Of a stretch of DNA of 64,000 nt, positions 23,970-32,299 are shown piece after piece (positions within the stretch are counted from its first letter, which is position 1; the number at the start of each line of letters is the position of its first letter). The stretch is taken from contig NZ_JAQSLK010000006.1 of the NCBI RefSeq assembly GCF_028649595.1, positions 1-64,000 of the forward strand, written 5' to 3'. The stretch is from Campylobacter magnus. Lineage in GTDB: Bacteria; Campylobacterota; Campylobacteria; Campylobacterales; Campylobacteraceae. The position numbers and the translations under genes are program-made. The notes below the pieces were generated by a model, which did not search any database, had not been told where the DNA came from, and worked only from the letters and a program-made list of their open reading frames with translations.

Positions 23970-24051
23970 ATCTATCCCTCTTTTTGCTACCAAAAAGCCA
24001 CTCAATTAGTCTTTGAAACCAAGACTTTTTGTAATATCGTGGAATTTTCAT
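23959..24051 (-). CDS. 30-residue small basic protein
   Basis: The ORF MKIPRYYKKSWFQRLIEWLFGSKK... has GGAGTAAAA before the ATG. It is amphipathic and very basic, with a Trp-containing helix. It overlaps the next ORF. A real small gene is plausible from the ribosome site and the chained overlaps, but no homologue is recognised. Confidence 0.4.
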   Translation of the reverse strand: MKIPRYYKKSWFQRLIEWLFGSKKRDRYEF

Positions 24052-24263
24052 TTTTACTCCTTGAAGTAGTTTATTTTTACAATGCTAACACCTTGCTAGC
24101 ATTGCTCGTTTTTATAATATGTGGTTGAAAAAAATTGGAAATCAAAAAGCACTATCCACTTATAGCCCTGTGCTATAAGTGGAGAAAATTTTACATCTTT
24201 GTTAGTGCTATTAGAAAGTATAGTAATTTTATAAGTATTAGATTTTTTGTTCAGATCAGAGGG

Positions 24264-24479
24264 TTATTTTAGAGCTGGTAAGGTATTCTTTTTTAAGAAT
24301 AAAATCAGCACAGATCTGCTGATAAAATTCTTAGTGCCTACCTTAACCACTTCAATTTCTCTATTGTAAATTAACTTTTTTAGCATGTCAGATTTGATTA
24401 AACCCATGTCGTCAATTTCTTTTATGCTAAATAAAATTCCTTTTGGAAGTAGCTCGTCGTAGTTAGCAAAAATTTCCAT
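24264..24479 (-). CDS. Small DNA-binding protein, excisionase/HTH-like
   Basis: This 71-residue protein (EIDDMGLIKSDMLKKLIYNREIEVVKVGTKNFISRSVLILFL) resembles the MerR-like winged helix of AlpA/Xis excisionases and helix-turn-helix 17 proteins: helix, turn, then IxxVKVGTKxxISRS as the wing. It may direct excision or control the phage-like operon downstream. It is followed by a 212-base gap before the small ORFs. Confidence 0.6.
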   Translation of the reverse strand: MEIFANYDELLPKGILFSIKEIDDMGLIKSDMLKKLIYNREIEVVKVGTKNFISRSVLILFLKKNTLPALK

Positions 24480-24868
24480 TTCAAAATCCTAAAATTGTAT
24501 TTTGTCATGGATAAGGGTAGCTGAAAATTTTTTATATAGCAGATGGTTTATTTCTTATATCTCGTATAAAATATTTTTTAGTAAATATAAGAAAAAAATT
24601 AAAATCTTAATATAATATTAATATAATTTTAATAAAAAAAGTAATTTTAATAAAATATATAAATTAAATAATTTTAGTTTTTTAGAATATTAGAATGCTG
24701 ATATCGATATAAAAAAGTATTTTAAATACATTTTAGAAGTTTCCTATATTAAACTTAAAATAATAGCAATAAAAAATTTGATACATGCTCATGAATTATA
24801 CTATAAGTTTGTTTCTATAAAAATATATGTATTATAGAAACATTATGGATACTTAATTTAGAATGCGA
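24480..24868. other. Very AT-rich non-coding region, possible replication origin or control region
   Basis: There is no gene in these 389 bases. Composition is almost entirely A/T, with repeated words such as TTAATATAA and TTTTAATAAAA at 24600-24680, between the HTH gene and the helicase-like gene. AT-rich repeats beside a replication gene are typical of plasmid or satellite origins, but no clear iteron set is seen. Confidence 0.35.
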
Positions 24869-26779
24869 TTAATTAGTGGTGTTATTTGTACCAAATAGGA
24901 AATATTTTATCCCACCTGAACCATTTTTAATATTAGATTTATGAAAAAATTCTTCATCATATTTTCTTAATTTAGCCATTAACCCTTTTGGATTATTGGA
25001 TATTATAGTATCTGGATATAATGCATCAAAACATTTAATAAGATTCTTTTGTTTTATCCATTTTTTATCGTTAAAATCTTTTTCTAGTTCTATGTAGAGA
25101 TCTTGTTTTAAGCCTTTAATAGGATGAAAATACAAAAAATCACCATTGATAATAGCTTTAGCAAAGCTTTCTATTCTATTTTGAGTAAGCAATAAAGTAT
25201 TTTTTTTGCCTTCATCTTTATGGGGCAATACAAAAATTGCTGCAGAATTATTTACTTCATATGAACCCAAAAATAAAGAAAAATTTATTATATCCTCTCT
25301 TAAAAGATTAGAGACAATTCTTCTATCAAAATTAACCATTATTCCATCGTTAGATTTTGGATTAAAAGTTTTCATTTCTCCAATATTTGCTGGAGTATAA
25401 AATACAGCATAGTTATCTTCTTGCATTAAATCCATTAAGTACTCATTTTCTGCTAGAATTAATTTTATAGTTCTACTCATATTGCAGCTAATTCCATTTG
25501 TATCAACATACTGATCTAAACATAACAATTTTTTTAACAAAGTTCTAGTCTTAATATTTTCTATACTCTTTAAGCTTATATTTTTAAAAACATAGCATAT
25601 TTTATTGTGTAATTTTGAAGCAATATCTTTTGATTTCAAAAAATCATCATCTATTTCCAAACAATAAGAATCTCCAAAAATCTCTTTTATTATATGTGTG
25701 TAAAAAAACTCTTTTCCAGATTGTTTAGAGCCTATTAAAAAGAAAGTTTTATCTCTACTGACTCCAAGATATAGAGTTTTTATCCATTCCATAATATAAT
25801 AAAATTTACTAATATTATAACTAGAAATATAAAATAAATATTGTGCTATATGTGAAAGGTAAGAATAGTCGGTGTATTTAAACATAATATCATTTTCAAA
25901 ACTTCTTTTATTATAAACAAAATGACTCTTGGGCACAAAAGTATTAATGTAGAACATATTTTTTCTATCTTGTCTTACATCTTGGATAAATTCTTCCTTT
26001 TTATCTGGTGCAAAAAATTCTCCAACTACTAATGGTAAATCTGATGTGTATAATTTTAGATTGGCAATCTCTTCATTTTTTCCTTGTGGATCTATTTTTA
26101 CCGACATTTGTAATATATTGCTTAGTAATAATTCAAGTTTTTGTGTGGTTGTTGAAAATACCTTATTACACGAATACGCTTTATAACAAATATTGCCTTC
26201 CAAATCCATCCAAATAGAGATATCATTACTATACATCTCTTTAAAGAAATCTTTAGAGCGGGATTCTTCTTCACTTTTAGTTTTCATCATATTATTGAAA
26301 TCAAATACAACAATATTTTTAGCAGTTGATTCGTATGTTCTAAAGTCATCTTTACGTTTATAATAATGCCCATAAAAATGCGTATTGTCTTCTAATATTA
26401 AAATTGGATCATTTTTGCGCTGACACTCCAGCCATTCTTTCTTTTCTTTTTCTTCTTTTTCTCTTTTTTCTCGCTCCCTTTTTTCATCTTCAAGCCTAGC
26501 CTCAGCCCTTGCTCTATGCCAATTAGCAATAGTAGTTGTTGGAATTTCTATTGTATTGTTTTTTATTATTTCGGCACTCTTTTCCTCTTGTTTTAACTCA
26601 GTTTGTTCTTGTTTAAACTCATCTTGCTCTTGCTTAACAAAAGTTTGCTTTTGATTTATTGCTTCTCCTTGTTGACTACCTGCTACATAATTTATAAATC
26701 GTTTAAAGATATTTATTTTGTTTTCCGTTATATTATTACCATCTAGTGTAGAGTTTTCGTTTATATCTTTATTTTCCAT
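24869..26779 (-). CDS. Helicase/primase-like replication protein with altered Walker A
   Basis: This 636-residue protein has a charged coiled-coil region (about residues 85-115, many RE/EK repeats), a central domain and an SF3/D5-type NTPase region. The latter carries FFLIGSKQSGKEFFYTHIIKEIFG near residue 345, LDQYVDTNG near 435 and a winged-helix-like C-terminus. The P-loop reads GSKQSGKE, with Glu where Ser/Thr is expected. This organisation resembles phage/plasmid helicases of the DUF5906 or P4 type. Its start lies 47 bases inside the right island repeat. The altered P-loop makes ATPase activity uncertain. Confidence 0.6.
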   Translation of the reverse strand: MENKDINENSTLDGNNITENKINIFKRFINYVAGSQQGEAINQKQTFVKQEQDEFKQEQTELKQEEKSAEIIKNNTIEIPTTTIANWHRARAEARLEDEKREREKREKEEKEKKEWLECQRKNDPILILEDNTHFYGHYYKRKDDFRTYESTAKNIVVFDFNNMMKTKSEEESRSKDFFKEMYSNDISIWMDLEGNICYKAYSCNKVFSTTTQKLELLLSNILQMSVKIDPQGKNEEIANLKLYTSDLPLVVGEFFAPDKKEEFIQDVRQDRKNMFYINTFVPKSHFVYNKRSFENDIMFKYTDYSYLSHIAQYLFYISSYNISKFYYIMEWIKTLYLGVSRDKTFFLIGSKQSGKEFFYTHIIKEIFGDSYCLEIDDDFLKSKDIASKLHNKICYVFKNISLKSIENIKTRTLLKKLLCLDQYVDTNGISCNMSRTIKLILAENEYLMDLMQEDNYAVFYTPANIGEMKTFNPKSNDGIMVNFDRRIVSNLLREDIINFSLFLGSYEVNNSAAIFVLPHKDEGKKNTLLLTQNRIESFAKAIINGDFLYFHPIKGLKQDLYIELEKDFNDKKWIKQKNLIKCFDALYPDTIISNNPKGLMAKLRKYDEEFFHKSNIKNGSGGIKYFLFGTNNTTN

Positions 26780-26825
26780 TTTCTAATCTTCTTTCTTAGA
26801 ACTATAAGTTTAAGACAACTTAATA

Positions 26826-26854
26826 AAAAAGTCGTACCCAAAGTCGTACCCAAA
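26826..26854. repeat. Right island direct repeat (candidate attR)
   Basis: A perfect 29-bp copy of the left repeat (5987-6015), same orientation. It lies about 60 bases from the 3' end of the tRNA-Leu gene and does not overlap it. Confidence 0.68.
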
Positions 26855-26915
26855 CCAAAAATTTGCTATTTTTTAAAGTTTTCTTAAAGTGCTTGAAAGT
26901 ATGATTTTAAGGGGA

Positions 26916-27000
26916 TGGTGCGGACGAGAGGACTTGAACCTCCACAGCTTGCGCCACTAGATCCTAAGTCTAGCGTGTCTGCCAATTTCACCACGTCCGC
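26916..27000 (-). tRNA. tRNA-Leu (anticodon TAG)
   Basis: The 85-base gene folds with acceptor GCGGACG/CGTCCGC, anticodon stem CTAGA/TCTAG with loop CTTAGGA, the class II variable arm and encoded CCA. It is the last gene of a five-tRNA minus-strand cluster and the one nearest the island. Confidence 0.95.
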
Positions 27001-27035
27001 ATAACAATAACAAGGAATTCCAGAATTCCCAAAAG

Positions 27036-27112
27036 TGGTACGCCCAAGAGGATTCGAACCTCTGGCCTACGGCTTAGAAGGCCGTTGCTCTATCCAGCTG
27101 AGCTATGAGCGC
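27036..27112 (-). tRNA. tRNA-Arg (anticodon TCT)
   Basis: 77 bases, anticodon loop CTTCTAA, T-arm AGAGG-TTCGAAT-CCTCT, CCA encoded. Confidence 0.95.
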
Positions 27113-27140
27113 ATAGAAAAAGCCTGTCCAAGACGCTAAA

Positions 27141-27217
27141 TGGTGCGTCAGGCAGGAGTCGAACCCGCAACCTACAGATCCGAAGTCTGTCGCTCTATCC
27201 AGTTGAGCTACTAACGC
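27141..27217 (-). tRNA. tRNA-Arg (anticodon TCG)
   Basis: 77 bases, anticodon stem ACAGA/TCTGT with loop CTTCGGA, CCA encoded. Confidence 0.92.
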
Positions 27218-27222
27218 ATAGA

Positions 27223-27300
27223 TGGGGTGAGTAGTGGGAATCGAACCCACGACCCTCAGGACCACAATCTGATGCTCTAACCGACTGAGCTACACTCACC
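27223..27300 (-). tRNA. tRNA-His (anticodon GTG)
   Basis: Anticodon loop TTGTGGT, T-arm GTGGG-TTCGATT-CCCAC, CCA encoded, with the extra 5' G usual for tRNA-His. Confidence 0.95.
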
Positions 27301-27301
27301 A

Positions 27302-27379
27302 TGGTCGGGGCGAAAGGATTCGAACCTTCGGCCCTCTGGTCCCAAACCAGATGCGCTAACCAGACTGCGCTACGCCCCG
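27302..27379 (-). tRNA. tRNA-Pro (anticodon TGG)
   Basis: Acceptor CGGGGCG/CGCCCCG, anticodon stem TCTGG/CCAGA with loop TTTGGGA, CCA encoded. First gene of the tRNA cluster. Confidence 0.95.
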
Positions 27380-27567
27380 TTTATACGAGTGTCGCTTCTA
27401 TCAAATGTCTTCTGTCTTTCAAAAAGAACTGGAATTATACAAGAGCTATTATTAAATTTCGCTTAAAAAATAAAAGTTTTTTACCAAAAAACTTATATTT
27501 TTTGCTGTATTTTAAAAAATCTTAAAAAAATACTAAATTATTTAATATTTCTACCGATCTGCCACGC

Positions 27568-28218
27568 ATGAGTGATATCACAATCGGCGGGTCAATCTAC
27601 AATGTTTCTGTACCCCTAAAAAGCAAGTTAACCACGCTAAAACAACGCCAGCAAGAAGCCAGCGCACAGCTTGCCTCACAAGGGTTTGGGGCTACTGATG
27701 CCAAAACTCAGGCGATAATAGAGCAGCTAAATGCGCAAATCAAGGTGCTTGAAAAGCAGCTTAGCGTCGTAAATCAGCACATCAGGCAGGTCATGGGCAT
27801 GAAAGATGATAGCAAAGATGAGTTTGATGTAAGCAATGGCGATATGCTAAACGCAAAGCTTGCTAGCGACGAGCTTGATCGTGGGCGAGGCGAGCTTGGC
27901 AGTGTGCTAGCAAGCAGCGCTACAAATAATGCTAGTATAAAAATAGAAAGCCTTAGCGCAAGTAGCGTAGATACTAGCGTGGGCGAGGCAGATGCTAGCG
28001 CAGATACTAGCAGTGCTGGCGGGGGATTTAGCTTTAATGCTGCTGCTAGCAAGCTTGCCGGGCTTGTTAGCCTTGATCCAGCAAATCTACCTGATAACAC
28101 AAAAGAGCAAAAACTTCAAAAGCTAACCGCCCAAAAAACGATGATAGAAAATCAAATCAGCGAAATAGAAAGTAAAATAAACTCTTTGCTAAGTGGCGGA
28201 CTAAACGCTTTAGCTTAG
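27568..28218 (+). CDS. Coiled-coil protein of unknown function
   Basis: This 216-residue protein starts DITIGGSIYNVSVPLKSKL and has two coiled-coil stretches (about residues 18-75 and 175-205) joined by a Ser/Ala/Gly-rich low-complexity middle. No signal peptide or membrane segment. It is transcribed away from the tRNA cluster and followed by the long repeat field. The composition suggests a structural or secreted/flagellum-associated protein, but this is not supported by a motif. Confidence 0.7.
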   Translation: MSDITIGGSIYNVSVPLKSKLTTLKQRQQEASAQLASQGFGATDAKTQAIIEQLNAQIKVLEKQLSVVNQHIRQVMGMKDDSKDEFDVSNGDMLNAKLASDELDRGRGELGSVLASSATNNASIKIESLSASSVDTSVGEADASADTSSAGGGFSFNAAASKLAGLVSLDPANLPDNTKEQKLQKLTAQKTMIENQISEIESKINSLLSGGLNALA

Positions 28219-28660
28219 GAATTCTAGAATTCCTAAGCTAAAATCTAGAATTCCTAGTGTTTTTGGTTTTTCTTTTTTCTTGGGGGTGCGGGGGTTTTCT
28301 TTTTTGGCTAAAATCTAGAATTCCTAAGTCTAATTCTAGAATTTTCTAGCGGAATTTCTTAGGAATTCTAGAATTCCTAATGAAAAAAATCTAGAATTTC
28401 ATATATTTTTGCCCTGTTGTGATTTGTGTGTGTGGTTTATAGTGTCGCATTTTGTCGGTGGTGCTTGCGGTGCTGTGTTTTGTGAGTGGTTGCTCTCTAG
28501 CTCTCAAAGATTACAAAGTAAAATATCGTAAATAATATTTATACTCTTTTGGGGAATTTAAAAATTGCTTAAGTTTTTGGTTTTCTTTTTTTTTGGGGTG
28601 CGGGGGTATTTTTAGCCCTAGGAATTCTAAAATTCCTAGGATAAAAATTTAGAATTCCTA

Positions 28661-28695
28661 GCTTCGGTCGCTTTGCTCCCTCGCAATGACGCAGG
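28661..28695. repeat. REP-like element (GCTTCGGTCGCTTTGCT type), copy 1
   Basis: Contains TCGCTTTGCTCCCTCGCAAT then GACGC. A near-identical copy is at 28939-28973, an inverted one at 29075-29102 (ATTGCGAGCGAAGCGAAGC), and a diverged one at 33919-33950. Similar sequences are widespread short intergenic repeats in bacteria. Confidence 0.75.
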
Positions 28696-28711
28696 GAATT
28701 CTAAATTTTAG

Positions 28712-28800
28712 TGGGGTTTTAAGGGTGGTGTCCTAAAGGTTTAGAGCGTAGCCCTTATAAAAAGCAGCGGGGCAAACCCCACTAAAGCGAGCAAAAATTT
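28712..28800. repeat. Mosaic ~90-base repeat, copy A
   Basis: The core is GTGGGGTTTTAAGGG, GTCCTAA, TAGAGCGTAGCCCTTATAA, GCGGGG, CCCCACTAAAGCGAGCAAAAAT. Copies at 29181-29280 (inverted) and 33790-33881 share the same order of blocks. Internal inverted repeats suggest hairpin-forming mosaic elements. Confidence 0.75.
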
Positions 28801-28998
28801 AGAATTTCTAAAATAAATTTAGAATTCCCTAAGCCTTGTGTCATTCCCCGACCCCTTCGGGGGGGGGGGATCTCATCACAAAATAAGGATCCCCCAAAGG
28901 GGCTAGGGGATAACATAGTAGGGAATTTAGAATTCCTAGCTTCGGTCGCTTTGCTCTCTCGCAATGACGCAGGGAATTCTAAAATTCTTTGTGATGAG

Positions 28999-29021
28999 AT
29001 CCCCCGATCAAGTCGGGGGAT
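28999..29021. repeat. GC-rich REP-like hairpin
   Basis: ATCCCCCGA (28999-29007) pairs with TCGGGGGAT (29013-29021) across TCAAG-type loop bases, embedded in a GATGAGATC...GATGACA context. A related half-element is at 28840-28880. Confidence 0.65.
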
Positions 29022-29180
29022 GACAAAAAACGTAAGTCAGGGATGACACAAGGCTTAGGGAATTCTAGAATTTTCGTCATTGCGAGCGAAGCGAAGCAAT
29101 CTCTAGGAATTCTAAATTCATCCTTAGAAATTCTAAATTTATCCTTAGGAATTCTAGATTTTATCTAGGAATTCTAAAAT

Positions 29181-29280
29181 TTTTGCTCGCTTTTAGGCTA
29201 GATAAATCTAGCTCGCAAATTTTATAAGGGCTGCGTCCTAAACCCTTAGGGGATGTCGCCCCTAAAACCTCGCTAAAATT
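29181..29280. repeat. Mosaic ~90-base repeat, copy C (inverted)
   Basis: Reverse complement of the family at 28712 and 33790: TTTTGCTCGCTTTTAGG, then CGCAAATTTTATAAGGGCTG, then CCTTAGGGGATGTCGCCCCT. Confidence 0.75.
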
Positions 29281-29329
29281 TAGAATTCTCTTGCTTTATC
29301 TGCGTTTCTGGGGGTGCGGGGGTATTTTT

Positions 29330-29490
29330 ATTAGGAATTCTAGTTTAGGGAATTCTAGTTTAAGGAATTCTAGTTTAAGGAATTTTAGATTAAGGAATTC
29401 TCTTTGGGAATTTTAGTTTAGGGAATTCTCTTTGGGAATTCTAGTTTAAGAATTCTAGTTTAAGGAATTCTAGAATTCCTAGGTAAAATA
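29330..29490. repeat. Degenerate tandem array of GGAATTCTAGTTTAA units
   Basis: About nine units of 16-19 bases resembling GGAATTCTAGTTTAA follow each other with small changes (GGAATTCTCTTTG variants), ending in a complete palindrome. It looks like slippage expansion of a palindrome half-site. Confidence 0.8.
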
Positions 29491-29526
29491 CCCCCTGACC
29501 CCCAAAACTAGAATTCCTAAAAAAAT

Positions 29527-30291
29527 CTACTGTGCTAAAATCTCTTTTATCTGTTTTATGCGTTTTTCATCGCTTGGGTGAGTGGAGAAAAAATCATTTC
29601 CGCTGCTTTTGTTTGCGCTCATTTTTTGCCAAAAGCTAAGCGCATAGCGTGGGTCGTATCCAGCTTTTATCATAAGCTGGACGCCGTATTTATCTGCCTC
29701 TAGCTCGTGGCTGCGGCTGTATGGTAGCATGACAAGGGCGTTTGAGCCTATGCTAAAGGCGTTATTTGCGATATTTGCGTATTTTGGGGCGGCTGCTTGC
29801 ATGATGATGGCTAGCACGAGCCCTGTGCTAGAGCGCACGCTATTCATCGAGCTACGCTCTGCGCCGTGGCGTAGCAGTGCGTGAGCAGTCTCGTGGCCTA
29901 GCACGGTGGCTAGCTCGTCGTCGTTTGAGATTATCTGCATTAGCCCTGTGTAGACAAAGACCTTGCCGCCTGGCAGGCAAAAGGCGTTTTTGCTCTTATC
30001 ATTTATGAGATAAAACTCCCATTTAAACTCTGGCTTACCAGCAGCGAGTGAGATTTTTTTGCCTACTCTATAGAGTATGGCAAGCATGGCTGGGTCGTGG
30101 CTGATATTTGCTTTTTTTAGTATTTCATCTCTTGCTTGCTCGCCGATGCGAAGTTCTTCGCTCTCATTCATTAGCATGACTTGGCTTCTGCCAGTTTGCG
30201 TAGTGCTCACACAGCCGCCAAAGCCCAAAATAACAGCAAAAAGTAAAATAATTTTAAACACCTTCATGCTCTTAGCTTTAAACTTAATCAA
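29527..30291 (-). CDS. M48-family metalloprotease lipoprotein (BepA/LoiP-like)
   Basis: This 254-residue protein has a signal peptide and lipobox ([10 protein letters not shown], Cys near residue 27), the zinc motif HETAH near residue 133 and the third ligand region HELEADKYG near 195. Such periplasmic lipoproteins take part in outer-membrane protein quality control. The start could be residue 9 (MKVFKII, 30267), which gives a more normal signal peptide; the longer start overlaps lepA by 8 bases. It lies downstream of lepA on the same strand and is probably co-transcribed. Confidence 0.9.
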   Translation of the reverse strand: MIKFKAKSMKVFKIILLFAVILGFGGCVSTTQTGRSQVMLMNESEELRIGEQARDEILKKANISHDPAMLAILYRVGKKISLAAGKPEFKWEFYLINDKSKNAFCLPGGKVFVYTGLMQIISNDDELATVLGHETAHALLRHGAERSSMNSVRSSTGLVLAIIMQAAAPKYANIANNAFSIGSNALVMLPYSRSHELEADKYGVQLMIKAGYDPRYALSFWQKMSANKSSGNDFFSTHPSDEKRIKQIKEILAQ

Positions 30292-32101
30292 TCTTTAACA
30301 CGCTTAAAAATGCCTCTTGCGGCAGAGCTACCTTGCCTATTGCCTTCATGCGCTTTTTGCCTTCTTTTTGCTTTTCAAGCAGTTTGCGCTTTCTTGTGAT
30401 ATCGCCGCCGTAGCATTTGGCAGTTACATTTTTGCCTACTGATTTTACGGTTTCTCTTGCGATGATTTTTGAGCCAATGCTAGCTTGGATAGCTACTTCA
30501 AAAAGCTGTCTTGGCACGATTTCTTTCATAGCTTTTACTAAGTCTCTGCCTTTGCTAAACGCATTTTGCTCAGGCACTATGATGCTTAGAGCGTCTACTA
30601 TCTCGCCAGCTACTCTTATATCAAGCTTTACAAGGCGTCCGCTTTGATACCCACAAGGCTCATAATCAAAGCTTGCATAGCCTTTTGTCGCAGATTTTAG
30701 CTTGTCGTAAAAGTCCATTACTATTTCATTTAGTGGAATTTCATACTCTAAAAGCACACGCTCAGGCGTGATATAGTCCATTTTCTTTTGATTGCCACGG
30801 CGGTTTGAGATTAGCGTGATGATTGAGCCTACAAACTCAGCCGGCGTGATAATGGTCGCCTTTACATAAGGCTCTAAAATTTCAGCGATATTATTTACTG
30901 GCGGTAGCTCGCTAGGGTTTTGGACATTTAAAGATCCGCCATCAGTGGTCTTTACTATGTAGGTCACAGTTGGCGCAGTGGCTATCAAATCTAGATTAAA
31001 CTCACGCTCCAAGCGCTCTTTGATAACCTCCATGTGAAGTAAGCCCAAAAATCCCACACGAAAGCCAAAGCCAAGCGCAGCCGAACTCTCAGGTTCGTAG
31101 CTAATAGAACTATCATTTAGTTTTAGCTTTTCAAGCGCATCTCTGAGTTCTTCAAAGCGGTCAGTATCAATAGGATAAAGCCCAGCAAAGACAAACTGCT
31201 TTGCACCCTCAAAGCCTGAAATCGGCTCTGCGGCTTTGTTGCTAGCTAGCGTTATAGTATCGCCTACTGCGATTTGGCTTACGGTTTTTAGTCCCATTAC
31301 GACTATTGCGATTTCGCCAGCCTTTATGCTTTTGGTTTTTTGCGGTGCTATTGGGTGCGGATAAAGTAGATCTAGCACAGGGTATTTTTGCGCTGAGCCC
31401 ATTATATAGGCTTCATCGCCAGTTTTTAAGCAGCCCTCAAAAACACGCACAAGAGCCAAAGCTCCAAGATAATTATCAAACCAGCTATCATAAATTAACG
31501 CTTTTAGCGGTTTATTCTCATCGCTCGGGCCGATTTGCTCTTTTTGACTGTTTTTTGGATCTGGAATTCGCTCGCAAATTGCGCCAAGTAGCTCATCAAT
31601 GCCAAGACCACTTTTTGCACTCACGCAGATAGCCTCGCTACAATCAATGCCGATGATATGCTCTATTTCATCTTTTATTCGCTCTGGATCAGCTTGTGGC
31701 AGATCAATTTTATTTAGCACTGGGATTATAGTTAGGTCGTGTTCTATGGCTGTGTAGACATTTGCAATGGTTTGAGCCTGCACGCCTTGGCTAGCATCTA
31801 CTACTAGAAGTGCTCCCTCGCAGCTTGCTAGAGAGCGAGAGACCTCGTAGCTAAAATCCACATGCCCTGGGGTGTCAATGAGATTTAGTATGTATTCATC
31901 GCCCTTGTGCGTGTATTTTAGTCGCACGGACTGCGCTTTTATGGTGATCCCACGCTCACGCTCTATATCCATATTATCTAGTAGCTGCGAGCTCATTTGG
32001 CGATCACTCACAGCCCCACAAGTGCTGATAATGCGATCAGCTAAGGTGCTTTTGCCGTGGTCAATGTGTGCTATTATGCTAAAATTGCGAATTTTACTCA
32101 T
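30284..32101 (-). CDS. lepA: Elongation factor 4 (LepA)
   Basis: This 605-residue translational GTPase has AHIDHGKST (P-loop), RERGITI (switch I), DTPGHVDF (G3) and NKIDLP (G4), and the LepA-specific C-terminal domain with [39 protein letters not shown]4 back-translocates or rescues stalled ribosomes. Length is normal for the family. GGACAAAA precedes the ATG. Confidence 0.97.
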   Translation of the reverse strand: MSKIRNFSIIAHIDHGKSTLADRIISTCGAVSDRQMSSQLLDNMDIERERGITIKAQSVRLKYTHKGDEYILNLIDTPGHVDFSYEVSRSLASCEGALLVVDASQGVQAQTIANVYTAIEHDLTIIPVLNKIDLPQADPERIKDEIEHIIGIDCSEAICVSAKSGLGIDELLGAICERIPDPKNSQKEQIGPSDENKPLKALIYDSWFDNYLGALALVRVFEGCLKTGDEAYIMGSAQKYPVLDLLYPHPIAPQKTKSIKAGEIAIVVMGLKTVSQIAVGDTITLASNKAAEPISGFEGAKQFVFAGLYPIDTDRFEELRDALEKLKLNDSSISYEPESSAALGFGFRVGFLGLLHMEVIKERLEREFNLDLIATAPTVTYIVKTTDGGSLNVQNPSELPPVNNIAEILEPYVKATIITPAEFVGSIITLISNRRGNQKKMDYITPERVLLEYEIPLNEIVMDFYDKLKSATKGYASFDYEPCGYQSGRLVKLDIRVAGEIVDALSIIVPEQNAFSKGRDLVKAMKEIVPRQLFEVAIQASIGSKIIARETVKSVGKNVTAKCYGGDITRKRKLLEKQKEGKKRMKAIGKVALPQEAFLSVLKID

Positions 32102-32299
32102 TTTTGTCCTTTAAAAGCGCAATTATAGCAGATTTTTCTAGAATTCCCTAGATTTTATCAAAGCTCAGTGCTAGTTAGAACTCGCTAGGGAATTCTAGAA
32201 TTCCTAAAAGACGCAACCCCCAGAAAAAAATTCGCTAGGGAATTCTAGAATTCCTTAAAAAATCTGCTAAAATTAGCAAAACTTTTTAAAGGACAATAA

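Larger units (their letters stand above)
5987..26854. mobile_element. Integrative genomic island of about 20.8 kb beside a tRNA cluster
   Basis: It is bounded by 29-bp perfect direct repeats. A tyrosine recombinase gene starts just inside the left repeat, and a helicase-like replication gene starts just inside the right one. Content is accessory: two toxin-antitoxin pairs, a WYL regulator operon, a Gp2-type HUH protein, Rad52-like and Gp157-like phage proteins, DUF932, and a nested tet(O) segment. A tRNA-Leu gene ends about 60 bases beyond the right repeat. No conjugation (type IV secretion) genes are seen, so it is an integrated plasmid-like or phage-satellite-like element rather than a self-transmissible one. 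Confidence 0.72.
28219..29526. repeat. 1.3-kb gene-free field of nested intergenic repeats
   Basis: No credible gene. It contains many copies and half-copies of the GGAATTCTAGAATTCC palindrome, two copies of a ~90-base mosaic repeat in opposite orientation (28712-28800, 29181-29280), three copies of an ATTGCGAGCGAAGC-type element, a GATCCCCCGA/TCGGGGGATC hairpin, a G11 tract (28859-28869) and a degenerate tandem array (29330-29490). A phrase GGGGTGCGGGGG recurs at about 28284, 28597 and 29311. Confidence 0.85.

Noticed and set aside
27074-27265. Minus-strand ORF repeating LIAQLDRATxF across the tRNA genes
   Set aside because: It is the translation of tRNA-Arg gene D-arms and anticodon arms, not a protein gene.
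28782-28964. 60-codon minus-strand ORF
   Set aside because: Made entirely of intergenic repeats.
28284-29490. Possible CRISPR array in the repeat field
   Set aside because: Repeats are palindromic, unevenly spaced and have no unique spacers of constant length; no cas genes nearby.
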